64,000 bases of DNA from Anarhynchus alexandrinus (Eukaryota; Chordata; Aves; Charadriiformes; Charadriidae): positions 1,988,823 to 2,052,822 of the forward strand of contig VUYV01000179.1 in NCBI GenBank assembly GCA_008711295.1, given 5' to 3'. The notes under the pieces were generated by a model. It did no database searches. It saw only the letters and a program-made list of their open reading frames with translations, and was not told the origin of the DNA. Positions 1 through 14,035 of this stretch are shown here, piece by piece (position 1 is the stretch's first letter; each line of letters begins with the position of its first letter). The position numbers were made by a program, and so were the translations under genes.

Positions 1-337
1 TCTCTGATGCACAAACCTCCCAAACGTTTCTTCTGCAGCACCAGGGAAAAAAAACAACAGCTTCTTGGTCAAAACAGAGTTTATAGCAAAAGAGGAGTTT
101 CCTTTCCCTTTGGTATAGGGAGGTGTTTCTCTCCCTGTGCCCAGTGTTATCTTTGCTGGCATCAGAAGCCAAATTACCCATTTTTTCCCCAGTCAAAGGT
201 AGGGGCAAGGCAGGGGAGAAGATGGAAACTGGCTGAGGGCATCACTTAAGGCGAGGGTTTTTTGAGTTTGGTTCGTTGGGGTTTTTTTGCTTCCTAGCAG
301 CTGACTGCCTTCTCTCCATGCCTCTCATGTCTTTCAG
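1..337 (+). other. RNF24: RNF24 intron (3' part)
   Basis: This stretch leads into the exon that starts at 338. It ends in a pyrimidine-rich acceptor (tctttcag). No coding or repeat signal is visible. The open frames across it are not conserved-looking and contain no recognisable domain. Confidence 0.8.
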
Positions 338-417
338 ATCTGCGCTGTTTGTTTGGAGGAGTTCAAGCCCAAGGATGAGCTGGGGATCTGTCCCTGTAAA
401 CATGCCTTCCACAGAAA
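338..417 (+). CDS. RNF24: RNF24 penultimate coding exon, first half of RING-H2 finger
   Basis: The exon is bounded by an acceptor (ctttcag, ending 337) and a donor (gtaagt, starting 418). It holds 26 codons plus two bases. The translation starts [16 protein letters not shown] and ends CPCKHAFHR. It supplies the first zinc ligands of a C3H2C3 RING finger: Cys-x2-Cys, then Cys-x-His and His. RNF24 is a small single-pass membrane protein of Golgi/endosomal membranes with a cytosolic RING-H2 domain and presumed E3 ubiquitin ligase activity. The identification rests on the near-identical [14 protein letters not shown] segment. The paralogue RNF122 differs there, as I recall, with a VLPCQHAFHRK-like sequence. 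The split codon AA|G joins in frame to the next exon at 1442. The N-terminal membrane part lies outside the window. Confidence 0.95.
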
Positions 418-659
418 GTAAGTGCAGGGAACAGGAGACTGTGGGCTGCCCCAAATCCTCCCCGGTGAGCCCCAGGGAGCCTCTTGGCGTGAGGTCTGCT
501 GGTGCTGCTGTCCTTGCCCGGGGTTCCTTCCCACCCTAATTCCAGGGGAAGGAGAGGAATTGCAGCAAAAGCCCCTTATCGAATGAATTTGAGCATTTGG
601 GGTAGCAGAGGTCCAGTGATGGGGTGGCAAAACCACTGCCCCTTTTATGCATACAGTCT

Positions 660-1192
660 TTATGTATTCCAAAATATATATGTACATTTGTGTGTGTGTG
701 AATATATATTTACACTTATATACATGCATAATTTAGATATATTTGTAAAATATATATATATGAAACAAGCTCCCCAGGGAAGCGGTCACAGCCCAAAGCC
801 TGTTGGTGTTCAAGAAGTGTTGGGACATCGCTCTTGGATATGGGGTTTAACTTGTAGCTTGCCCTGTGTTGAGTCCGAAGTTGGCCTTCATGATCCTCAT
901 GGGTCCTTTCCAACACAGGATAGTCTATGATTCTATGAAAAATGTGTATATATAAATTTTATATATATTTTTTTTATAAAAATGTAAAAAGCTATGAATT
1001 TTGTAGGTATATGTATAGTATATATATATGATGTAGATATATATTTTATATATTTATATATACCTTTTGGTGTACATATATATTTTCTATATTTTTGTGT
1101 ATGTGTATACATTTTTATATCTATTTATAAAATAGATCTATATATAATATATGTACACAAAAGTCCATGTGTATATACACACACACACAAAA
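660..1192. repeat. TA/TG-rich microsatellite tract, interrupted by a CR1 fragment
   Basis: Runs of TATATA, TGTGTG and ACACAC fill 660-760 and 939-1192. The CR1 fragment at 765-938 sits between the two halves. The tract lies in the last intron of RNF24. Simple-sequence tracts of this kind are usually length-polymorphic. Confidence 0.9.
765..938 (+). mobile_element. CR1 LINE, 3' end fragment
   Basis: The order of sequence matches a CR1 3' region: an AAGCTCCCCAGGGAAGCGGTCACAG-like start (the 'prevailing proline' coding remnant), then TTCAAGAAGTGTTGGGAC, then GTCCTTTCCAACACAGGATA, ending TCTATGATTCTATG. The terminal 8-bp-type repeats fix the + orientation. The element is 5' truncated, as most CR1 copies are. 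Confidence 0.85.
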
Positions 1193-1441
1193 AGTCCTAA
1201 GAAAATATAAAAGCACCTAAGTGGTGAATTAAAAATTCAGCAGCATCAGTGCTCCAGGGAGGGTGACAATGGTGGTGCTTGGCCCCCGGGCCACGGCCCG
1301 TCACCCACCACGGAGGGACAGGTGGTGGCTGCCACCCCGAAGGGGCACACAGCCGACCAGGTCAGGGGGGGCCTTTTTTTGCAGCACCCCTATAATGACA
1401 CATCCCCCCTCCACCCCGTGTCTGTGTTCCACCCCACGCAG

Positions 1442-1580
1442 GTGCCTCATCAAGTGGTTGGAGGTGCGGAAAGTGTGCCCGCTCTGCAACATGCCGGTGC
1501 TGCAGCTGGCACAGCTGCACAGCAAGCAGGACCCCGGCCCCCCACAGGGGCCCCTCCCCGGCGCGGAGAACATCGTATAG
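1442..1580 (+). CDS. RNF24: RNF24 terminal coding exon, second half of RING-H2 finger and C-terminus
   Basis: One base completes the Lys codon from the previous exon, then 45 codons run to a TAG at 1578-1580. The translation begins [15 protein letters not shown] and ends [10 protein letters not shown]. It gives the last RING ligands (Cys, then Cys-x2-Cys). The tail [11 protein letters not shown]...PLPGAENIV agrees with my memory of mammalian RNF24 almost residue for residue. Together with the previous exon, 72 C-terminal residues are visible. RING-H2 spacing is intact, so E2 binding is expected to be preserved. Confidence 0.96.
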
Positions 1581-3236
1581 CTCCACCGCCCCAGGGACTG
1601 CCCCGATGCTGGGGGGACCCCGCCGCCCACCCAGGGGACTCAGAGACAACCAAAGCACTTCGGCACCAGCACGGAGGGACAGGGGAGGACGCAGGCGGCC
1701 GGGCGCGGAGCCCAGAGCACTTTATAGAGGGAACACATCCCCGCCGGCCGAAGCAGAACAGCCCCGCACCCCAAAAACCTGCCTCCGTGGAGCCGTGCCA
1801 GGATGAAGGGTCTCGCACTTGAGCCCAGGCTTGATTCCTCTCCCGGGGTGAGGAGATGACATGAGATCCTCCGTGGGCGCCCTGCACGACATCCTTCTTC
1901 CAGCACATCCCTTCTCCAGCACCACGTCTGCCGGGAAGCAATATGGGGCACAATGGAGCAGTATTGAGCCACCCTGCGGTGCCCATCAGCCTCCTGCCAA
2001 GGCTGTGATGTCCCCCGAATGCCCCCATGCGCTTCCTGACCCTGCTGGCCCCCGTGCCCCTCCACCGCCATCGAAAATAACACCCAAAATGCAGGGGGGC
2101 TGCGCCCAGAGCATCAGAGCTGGTCCCTGCCCCCTTCTCCTCTTCGCCATTATTTTCACAGGGTTACCTTTGCCTTTGCGATCCATACCAAGAAAATTGG
2201 GTGTCAGCACCCGGGGCGCAGCGACGCCGGTGTTCGTGCCGCGGTTGGGTGCCTCCTAGGCACCCACTGCTCCTCCGAAAGGGCTAACCAGGGCGGGGAA
2301 GCTGGTGTTGCGCACGGGAGATGGCAGGGTGGTAGCGGCGTGGGGCCTCGTGGGCTTTGGTTACCCCACTCACCCCCTCCCCAGGGGTGGCTGCCCCCCT
2401 CCTCGGCGTGATGTGCTACCTCAGCAGGGCCGTTAGTCCCTCCGACGGGCATGATCCTGGCGTAAACCATCTGCGGTGAGAGCCGGTGGCTACCACCACC
2501 TCCTCGAAACAGCAGCACGGGCTTGCTGGGGCGGTGGGGGTGGCAAAAAATCCTGTCCTTTGGATTCATCCCGTCACTTTCAGCCTGGCCCCGGGGGGTT
2601 TCTGGCTGAGAGAGGGGTGAGCTGGCAGCGTTTTGCCATGCCAAAATACCCCAAACCCAACCATCATCGAGTGCAAAAGCTGCTGGAGGGGATGGGGGGG
2701 AGCTGTGCCACCCCCTCCCCTCTCTGACCACCTCACGGGGCAAATTTGGGCACCGTAGCAAACGCCCTGGCGTCCCCCTCCATCTTGGCAACTATTTTCC
2801 CCTTTTTTTTTTGGGGGGGTGGGGAATGACGACACGACAGGGGTTGTCAGTATTACATAGCGGTGGCATTCCCAGCTCCCCCCGCCTCCCCAGCACAGGA
2901 TGGGGCGTGGGGCTGGGAAGGCTCCGGGTGTCATCTCCCCTCCTGTAAATACCCTGCGACTCCCGAGACTGTTTATGGAGCGTGGAGCCTCATAGACGTG
3001 TTTGTACACTACAAATTCTGCAGCAGAATATTTTTTAAAACATTCGCTGTTTTGTTTTGGTTTTTTTTTTTGTAAGCTATATTTTTGTATATTTAATTGC
3101 TATTTTAAAATTCTAATAATGCGTCTTTTTTGCTAATCACACTATTCTTAAGGAAAAATGAGGAAAGAAAAAAAAAAAACAACGGTTTGCATGTGATTTG
3201 ACTTGAAATGTAAATAAAAGCCGGTTTTGGAAGTGA
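1581..3236 (+). other. RNF24: RNF24 3' untranslated region
   Basis: The sequence after the stop has no conserved reading frame. It is GC-rich at first, then changes at about 2990-3210 to an AT-rich segment (TATATTTTTGTATATTTAATTGC) that leads to an AATAAA. The end is taken about 18-20 bases after that signal. The many frames open in the GC-rich part follow from base composition and are not called. Confidence 0.75.
3213..3218 (+). terminator. RNF24: Polyadenylation signal AATAAA of RNF24
   Basis: AATAAA stands in TGTAAATAAAAGCC. It is followed about 15-30 bases later by a GU-rich element (GTGAGGGTGTGTTTG), the usual layout of a vertebrate cleavage site. Confidence 0.8.
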
Positions 3237-4915
3237 GGGTGTGTTTGCGGGAGGGGGGAGTTTGCACCTGGGAGACCCCAGCCATGTGAAAGGGAGCATC
3301 CCTCGTTGCTCAGCCCTGCGTCACCCCCAGAGATGTCCCCAGTGGGGCTGGGACCCGTTATGCCATGTCTGGCCCCAGCCCTTTCTTGGGGGCTGGAGCC
3401 TGGAAAATGGGCTGGTTTGGGGCTGGGTGGGGGGTCATGTTGTCCATGTCTCCCTGGCCCAGAGCAGAGCTTTGCTCCCGGCCGGGCAGGCTCTCTGCCC
3501 TACATGCCCTGGAAATCCCCAGCCAAGGGGGATTTTGCAGGTCCTGAGGCCAGCGTGGGCTGCCCCACTCAGGAAGAGGAGGTTTCTCCTCCAAACAACC
3601 TTTCCAGCCCAGACCCCGGGGCTAATGGAGGAGCTCAGCTCCCAGCCTCCACACCATGGGATTTCCTGGGGTCCCGCTCAAAAACTCATCTCCTGCTCGC
3701 CTTGTTTCACCCCTGCTCCTCCTCCAGGCTTCACCAGACAGGCAGAAAATCCTCTTTTCCTCCTCAAATCTCTGCTCTCCACCCCACCCATGCCTGTACC
3801 CATTTGGGTTGCTTAACTGGGGCCATCCCAAGATGTGATCCCTGCAGAAACCTGGAGCAGAGGAAGGAGGGTTCCCACCTTGCTGTCCCCTGTCCTGCTG
3901 TCCCACCATCCCTGCCCAGCGCAGAGGGCTGCTGCCCTCTAGTGCTGGCTGCACCCCCAGACCTGGGTGCTGGGAATGGGTCCCACCTCGAGATGTTCTG
4001 CTTCACCTTCTCCAGAAGGAAACACAAGGAGTGACCTTCTTGCTGCCCTCCGAGTCATCTTCTGGAAGCTCCAGACAGTCATGGTCATGAAGAGCTCGCT
4101 GGTGATTCCCGCTGGTGAGACAAAGCAGCAGTTCTGGCCGAGCCGCTGTCTGGATCCAGCACCAAGATGCACAAAACACAATAATTTTTGTTATTTCCAC
4201 CCCACGGTTCCTGCTCTGGAGACATCCTTGCTTTCACCTCCAATCCATCCCATATATATCATCCGTACACTGAAGGCCAAAAGGGCATCCAAAGCACCGA
4301 TCATTACCTACCACCAAAGTCTTTCATCAAACCCTAAAAAGCTGCAATTTGCCCTGGAACAATGCTAGAAACCTCCATTGCTGCACTTACCCATGCTGGG
4401 AGCCCGCTGCTGCTAACAGAGGCACCTGATCCCCCTAAGAAAGCCTTGGGGCTCCAAAGCCCAGCTGCAAAATTAAGCTCAGACCCAACCCCAGTCCTGC
4501 ACAAATCCACCTTCTCTCAGCAGCACAGAGCCCTGCTCACGTTGGGGTTTCAGTCAAACCTGGTTTAGAACCCCATTTTTAAGGTACCCGGTTAAGAACT
4601 GCCCGCAGCATCACAGCAACCGAGCGTCTGGAAGGGATTCTCTTGCTACACACAACAGTCAAATACTGATTTTTTCCCCCTCCATTAACACGCTTTGCAA
4701 TGCAATTTCCAGAGAGCAGAACACACGCAGGGAGTGAAAAGTAATTAAGGATTGCTGACAGTTATTGTTAAAAGCTTCTAATATCAACTGAAAGGTGAAG
4801 GACTCATTTACACCCATTTCACCGGCGTGTTCTTGATGCCTGCTCAGATCAACATGCATCCCTTTGCTCTGTAGTGAGGAAGAGCGAGACAAGAAGCAAA
4901 CAAGAGTTTCAAGTA
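3237..4915. other. Convergent intergenic spacer RNF24/PANK2
   Basis: No gene is visible. The sequence is GC-rich to about 4000 and then AT-neutral. Long frames, for example the 242-codon + frame at 3306-4034, are Pro/Ser/Gly-rich, have no homologous look and are probably non-coding. The spacer separates two transcription units that end towards each other. Confidence 0.7.
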
Positions 4916-4935
4916 TATAAAAATAACTGCAATAT

Positions 4936-4941
4936 TTTATT
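4936..4941 (-). terminator. PANK2: Candidate distal polyadenylation signal of PANK2
   Basis: AATAAA reads on the minus strand (TTTATT on +). On the transcribed strand it is followed by a U/GU-rich stretch (CTTGTTTGCTTCTTGTC), as expected beyond a cleavage site. Confidence 0.55.
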
Positions 4942-5170
4942 ACAAGAAGAAAAGAAAAAAACAATTTACAAAAAAATACACACAATACAATCAGGGACTT
5001 TGGTGTTGGACATCAGACCACACAGGATCTACTCAAAATCCACAGAAAAAAAGGAGTTACACACAGAAGCGCGCAGAACGAACACCGGGAAACCCACAGG
5101 ACACTGCTCCCAGGGACACCAGCCTGGCACCTACTCCGGCGCCGCAGGGCAGGGACTTCTTGCAGACAGG

Positions 5171-5203
5171 GCTGCAGGGGCACTGCAGGGGCGCTGCAGG
5201 GGC
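5171..5203. repeat. 11-bp tandem triplicate
   Basis: Three copies of GCTGCAGGGGC; the second copy reads ACTGCAGGGGC. The repeat lies in the PANK2 3'UTR. Confidence 0.9.
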
Positions 5204-5765
5204 GCCCCGGCTCTCCACAGCTTCCCTCTGCCTCACCAAACCACCTCACGGTAGCTTCTTCCTCCCACCAGTCTTCAGCTCCCAAAGGCTACTGCTATTA
5301 AAAAAAAATTAGCCCCTCTTCTGTACGTTAGGAGGACTCAGAGGAGATTTATATATACCCTCCCCACACTGACGTGGTCTTTGTAAAATCTAATAATTAG
5401 ATTTTGGGGCTAATTAAACCCGATAAGCCCACACCAGCCCAGCGCATCACTGAAGTAATACACGAAGGAGCGACTGCAGGTCCTGGGCAGAAGGAGATTT
5501 CAAAAAGCCAAAGTGTGTTTGTCTTTCTTTTCCACGAGTCAAACTGGGGCCTGAGTGTTGACTGTGCGGGTGGGTGATCTGGCTGAAAGGGCAGCCAGTG
5601 ACGTGCTGTGTATTACATTTTACGTGGTAGAGAAAGAGTTAAGTCTAGAAAACCTACAATCAGCAATTCAAAAGTGGAGTTGTTTTTAAACACACCTACT
5701 CAGGGTATCTTTCATGCGATTTCACAAGAAATGAAGAATAAATGGTCTCCAATGCAACAGATCCC

Positions 5766-5938
5766 AAACAGGTTGTCCAGAGGTGTAGGTGCCCCATTCC
5801 TAAAAACATTCAAGGTCAGGTTGGAGGGGGCTCTGAGCAATCTGATCTAGTGGAAGATGTCCCTGTCCCTGGCAGCGGGCTGGACTAGATGGTCTTTGAA
5901 GCTCCTTTCTGCCTCAAACCACGCTATGACTCTATTAT
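5766..5938 (+). mobile_element. CR1 LINE, 3' end fragment (antisense to PANK2)
   Basis: It starts near ACAGGTTGTCCAGAGG, continues with ATTCAAGGTCAGGTTGGAGG, CTGGACTAGATGG, and ends with a degraded TATGACTCTATT tail. These are the 3' landmarks of CR1. The element lies within the inferred PANK2 3'UTR in the opposite orientation. Confidence 0.85.
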
Positions 5939-8226
5939 CCTGCTCAACCCCCTCACCTCTACAAGTAACACGTTATATCGCACACAGAGCGGGATATGAA
6001 ACCTGCATTGTACTGCAGAAAAGCACAAAAATTTTCTTCTGCTGACAGCACGCGGCAGAGATTACCTTTCACACGCACGCTATTCTTCCCCTCCTCCCCC
6101 CCATATTTTTGCGGTTCCCAAATTACTGGATGCATTCAGGAAGTTCCAGGCCCTCAACGAACTGAAGTTTAGAAAACACATTGCTTGACGCTGTGCCTGC
6201 AGTCTGGGACACTCACCCCACAGAGCTGACAGGGCATGTTTTCACAGAAATATCACGCAGGATCTAATGTAGCAAAGAGTACGTCTTCCAAAATTCGTAG
6301 TGTCTTCCCATTTCAGGCCCAAAAGAGAGGCAGATACCGTGCAATGAACCCAGCGAGGTGCAGAACACCTTGCAAGTGTTCTCAGATCTCAGGCTGCAGC
6401 AACGGGTAGAGTCAGACCCGATTTGGTGTGCTGCTACTGCACCTCCACTGCACGTTCCTGTGGCCAAACCGTGAGCTACCAAACCGGCATGGGCTGCCCA
6501 GCGCTGCCATCAGGCATCAAAACGTGCACGGGGATCAGAGAGCTCAAAATCAACTTATCTGAAAAGAAACCGTGACTTTAAAAGATGTGTTCGAGTCAGG
6601 ACAACGGTCGTTCCGACGTCCTGGGATAAACCCCAAGAAGCAATCTGCACATGGGTTTGATGGAAGAGCACTTCACCCCGCTGGCGGAAGGACGGCTTCT
6701 ACACGCAGCTGAGCTGCTCAGCTGGAAAGGCAGAGCACTGCAATGCAGAGAATGCTCTGAAGGGGTATCTCCATTTAGCTGACATCATCAAGGGAAGGTG
6801 CAGATGGCTCTTCAGAAAAGCAGGTTTTTCCCACTCCCTGGCTGGAGCGCAGTTACACCGAAATAACTGATGCTGGTAACACGGCAAAGAGCACCCGAAT
6901 GCCCGTCTCACTAAAGATCTTGTTCATTTCATAATGCAAGACCCAAGTCTGGGAAGAACTTCTGCAAAGAGCAGGGCAAAGCAGAGACACGAGGAAGGAA
7001 GGTCAGATTACAAACCGTATGCGTGCGGCTTCTCTTTTTTTAAACTGCTGTCCGCTACCAGCATCTCTGTTGTTTTGAGAGATCATTTATTCAGAGTGCA
7101 ATGAGCCATTTCTAAATCCACACCCTGAGGTCTTTAGGGGTTCCAAACTGCAGCGACCCAATTTGCAGGCTGTATGCAAGACCACATGCACAGAGAAAAC
7201 AGAGAAGTGCACAGCATGCATATGGGAAGGAGACATTTCCCCCGGAAACTATTAGTTTAGCAATTAATAAACAAAAAATTCAACATTACAAAGAAGATCC
7301 CAAGTGTGTGACTGAAAGAAGTAGTAATCTCTTTGGTATCGTTATATGCAGCCAAGTTTTACAACAGAGAAAAGAAACCCCAACCAAAAACCCCACTATT
7401 TCATCTTCAAATTTGCTTTTAGCAAATCTCCGGGTCAGAGGCTGCCAGACACCCCTAAGGCTGTGCCAGCACTACGGCATACCCCAAAAGGTTACTGTGG
7501 TCTGCACAGAAGTGTTACAGGCTGAAACCAGGATCAACCTGAGCAGATCGGGGGTACCCAAGACACGGGATCCGTGCCTTGCCTTTTATCTCTGATAATC
7601 TGTATACATAGATAAGAAACTGCGGTAACAGAAGTAAAGCCTCACTGATAGCACAAGGGTGTTCGACAGGCCACTGCACGAGTCAGAGGAGACAGAAGCG
7701 GTCCGTAGGGTTTCTACGTGCCAGAGCTGTGCTGATGTTCTTTCCCCTTTACAGACAATTTACAGTGTAACGCGAACGTGATGCCTCTTATTTGCGGCAC
7801 ATAAAACGCTGCAGCTGAACTCTATAAAGTGTGAATGGAGTGGATATTCAGCACTCAAAGGAATCTTGATGGAGGGAATAGAGTGAAAGCCTTCTATTAT
7901 GTCACCACCATTAAACATATGTAGATGACTACATAAAAAGGGCTATTTGGTATCAGCAACTAAATGCCCCAGAGATGTTCCACATAAAACCCCCACCTTC
8001 AGTCAGCGTATTTGCATATATGCACCTTTTGAACAAACCTGTGTTGTAACTGAAGATGCGTTTCTGTCTGTAAACAGTTGAAACCAAACAGTCCTTTCCT
8101 TTTCTCATTAGGTCACACACAATTAGTTAAACAGTCACTGAACAGATGCTTTGAAGCACAAGGTGGGCTTAGCGACCCAGGAAGCGCCCCGACTTCATAG
8201 GTCCAACGTGCAGGACCTGCACGGAG

Positions 8227-8277
8227 TCAGGCTGAATCCAGGAGTTCCAGAAGAGCACCGACTGCACCGAAATAACC
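8227..8277 (-). CDS. PANK2: PANK2 terminal coding exon
   Basis: On the minus strand an acceptor (gctcttcag) is followed by 16 codons, GYFGAVGALLELLDSA, and TGA. The GYFGAVGALLEL segment is the invariant C-terminus of vertebrate pantothenate kinases. The final residues DSA differ from the mammalian ending that I remember. The exon joins in phase 0 to the one at 8734-8859 (…LEHE|GYFG…). It is too short to be found by a length-filtered frame search. Confidence 0.95.
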   Translation of the reverse strand, partial: GYFGAVGALLELLDSA

Positions 8278-10757
<2,480 letters not shown>

Positions 10758-10881
10758 CTCATTAAGTGCACACATCCGTGCTATGGAGCCAATGTTATTA
10801 GTGATGGTTATTAAAGTAGCCTTCGCGAGGTCCTCTTTGCTGACAGATTCTCGCTTCTCCTTGCTCATCATGTTTCCAAAG
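10758..10881 (-). CDS. PANK2: PANK2 coding exon 5
   Basis: One base finishes a split Ser codon, then 41 codons follow: [20 protein letters not shown] then [21 protein letters not shown]. Acceptor ctttacag; donor gtatta. The segment [10 protein letters not shown] distinguishes PANK2-like sequence from PANK3, which I recall as FGNMIYKEKR. Confidence 0.97.
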
Positions 10882-11132
10882 CTGTAAAGACAGTTTTCGG
10901 GTTAAAGGTTCATTTGCATCAGAATTCCAGGAGAAAATGGGAACTGATAATTTAACCAAAGTGATTAATCTTCAAGTATTTCTTTCTAACTTTAAAAAGC
11001 ATTGCTATCAGTAATTTAGAGATCTGGTAAAACAGCACAACAGAAGGAATGGTAGTTCTCCTAAGAGACATAAATCCAGTTTTTCATCCTTGAAGAATCT
11101 CCCGTGAAAATAAAAATCAGTCAAGTCATTAC
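10882..11132 (-). other. PANK2: PANK2 intron 4
   Basis: Short intron (251 bases) with donor gtaatg and acceptor ctttacag. Nothing else is seen in it. Confidence 0.9.
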
Positions 11133-11309
11133 CTGGATGCTACAGCCCAGCCCGGCAATCCGAATCGCTCATAGTCTCCTCCATAAATGTCCCGCACTAG
11201 TTTGTCCACTTTGGTACTGTCTCCATGGGAAGCCATCTCTAGGGCCTCTTCAAAGGTGGAGCAACCGGTAAGAAGGCAGCAGAGACCAAAAAAGGTTCCC
11301 CCTCCAAGG
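11133..11309 (-). CDS. PANK2: PANK2 coding exon 4
   Basis: Split Ser, then 58 codons, then two bases of the next split Ser. The translation begins [20 protein letters not shown] and ends [13 protein letters not shown]. The GGGTFFG loop belongs to the ATP-binding actin/ASKHA-type fold. [14 protein letters not shown] across the junction to exon 5 is typical of the PANK2/PANK3 type; I recall PANK1 as reading LQGSAVASSFG. Confidence 0.97.
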
Positions 11310-12339
11310 CTGCAACATAAAGCAAAACTAAAGTCACCTGTCTTGCGTCTAAAGAGACAGAGAAACAAAATGGCTTGTTCTACTGAAAGCTCGGATTACT
11401 CAGCTATGCTCAGTTAGCTCAGGTTGCCCCATTCCTTCAGCTTCTTCTCCTTCCAGTGAGAGCAATCTTGGAAGAGCAGCAGTTTTCTTTAAATCTATTA
11501 CTTTCAAATAACTTACAGCCTGTAAGGAATCCCACACCCTCACAGCCTTCTGCAGAGGACATGTTTCTAAATGACAAATTAATTTTCTTATTTTACAATA
11601 TCCACCTTCCTCCCAGCAGTCAGAGATGCCAATCTTAAAGTAAGAATTAGTCCTGAGGGATAACTGGAGTATTAGGGCACAGCTGTTCAAAACTTAGAGG
11701 AAAAAACTACATCCCTGTTCACTTTACTGTGCACACATGCCAATAATGATGTATAGTAAGAGTAAGATTTGTGCTGGGGGTGGGGTATGTTTATTATTAT
11801 TGCTAACTTTCAGGAAATTCAGGAAAGCTTAAAGCCACAGAGCTCTCTGGCTTTGCCTGGCAACAAGAGTTGCATCTTCAAGAAGGGTAGCTGCAGCAGT
11901 CCAGCAACTGTCTGGGGAATTACTACTGTGCCAGCATCCCTTCCACCAAAATAAGGTAACTTTCGGAAGTCAGGATGCAAATCTCTACCGCTAGGATCAA
12001 AGCTAACAGTTGTTCAGATGATCCTGATGAGTATACTTGAAATGATCCCAAACTATGGGATCTCTCTAATGGCAAATAGAACAGTTTAGAAGCTGTTTTT
12101 TCAGTTGCCTTGCTGTAGGAATTAAAGAGACTGGTTCTAGTAAGGAAACCAAAACATGAAATTCAGTTTTTCTCTTTCAGGAAGGATCTCTGTTGGCAGA
12201 GATGAGGGACTGCAGTAAAAGCAGGAGCTCAGTCGCTCAACTCACCAGCTTGCCCCTGAAAATGTCTTCTACAATGAAGAAACACACTCCAGATTCTAAA
12301 ATAAAACTCAAAGTGAATTTACCTCCTCACAGCACTCAC
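11310..12339 (-). other. PANK2: PANK2 intron 3
   Basis: Intron with donor gtgagt and acceptor atgttgcag on the minus strand. No repeat or gene is seen. Confidence 0.9.
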
Positions 12340-12593
12340 CTGGTGCCTGTTACCCGTTTATAGTTTTCTTTTGAATACACAGCCAAAATGCTGACCCCTG
12401 AGCCAATGTTCACCAAGAGGAGAGGATACGGATTCTCCAAGTTGAATGGGAGCTTCTGACATCTTTCAGCATCCGTTGGGTTTTCAAAATAGTAGCACTC
12501 TGAATGTCCATTGAATCCAACTGAATCAATGTACAAAACTCCTTTAATAAGGCAATCGAGTTCATCTAGCTTACAAAGCTGAAGGTCACCCAT
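12340..12593 (-). CDS. PANK2: PANK2 coding exon 3 (catalytic residues)
   Basis: 84 codons plus two bases; acceptor cctgccag, donor gtgagt. The translation starts [18 protein letters not shown] and ends [11 protein letters not shown]. By counting from FPWFG of exon 2, the Glu in KLDELD (visible residue 128) matches catalytic Glu138 of PANK3. The Arg in NYKRVTG (visible residue 197) matches PANK3 Arg207, which helps bind the substrate. [10 protein letters not shown] (about 178-187) is a second nucleotide-binding loop. All these residues are present, so an active kinase is expected. The initial ATG is an internal Met codon and not a start: it continues …QDFLT from exon 2 in frame. Confidence 0.97.

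Positions 12594-14035
<1,442 letters not shown>

Larger units (their letters stand above)
418..1441 (+). other. RNF24: RNF24 last intron
   Basis: The intron runs from gtaagt (418) to the acceptor ccacgcag (ending 1441). It contains a TA/TG-rich microsatellite tract interrupted by a CR1 3' fragment, annotated separately. The remainder shows no feature. Confidence 0.9.
4916..8226 (-). other. PANK2: PANK2 3' untranslated region
   Basis: This runs from the PANK2 stop (8227-8229) to a candidate AATAAA on the minus strand at 4936-4941. No other reading frame looks real. It contains an 11-bp triplicate at 5171-5203 and an antisense CR1 remnant at 5766-5938. If an earlier poly(A) signal is used, the transcript is shorter; other minus-strand AATAAA copies occur, for example near 7085. 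Confidence 0.6.

Noticed and set aside
3306..4034. 242-codon + strand frame after RNF24
   Set aside because: Pro/Ser/Gly-rich composition, starts after the poly(A) signal, overlaps equally long frames in other phases, and has no motif.
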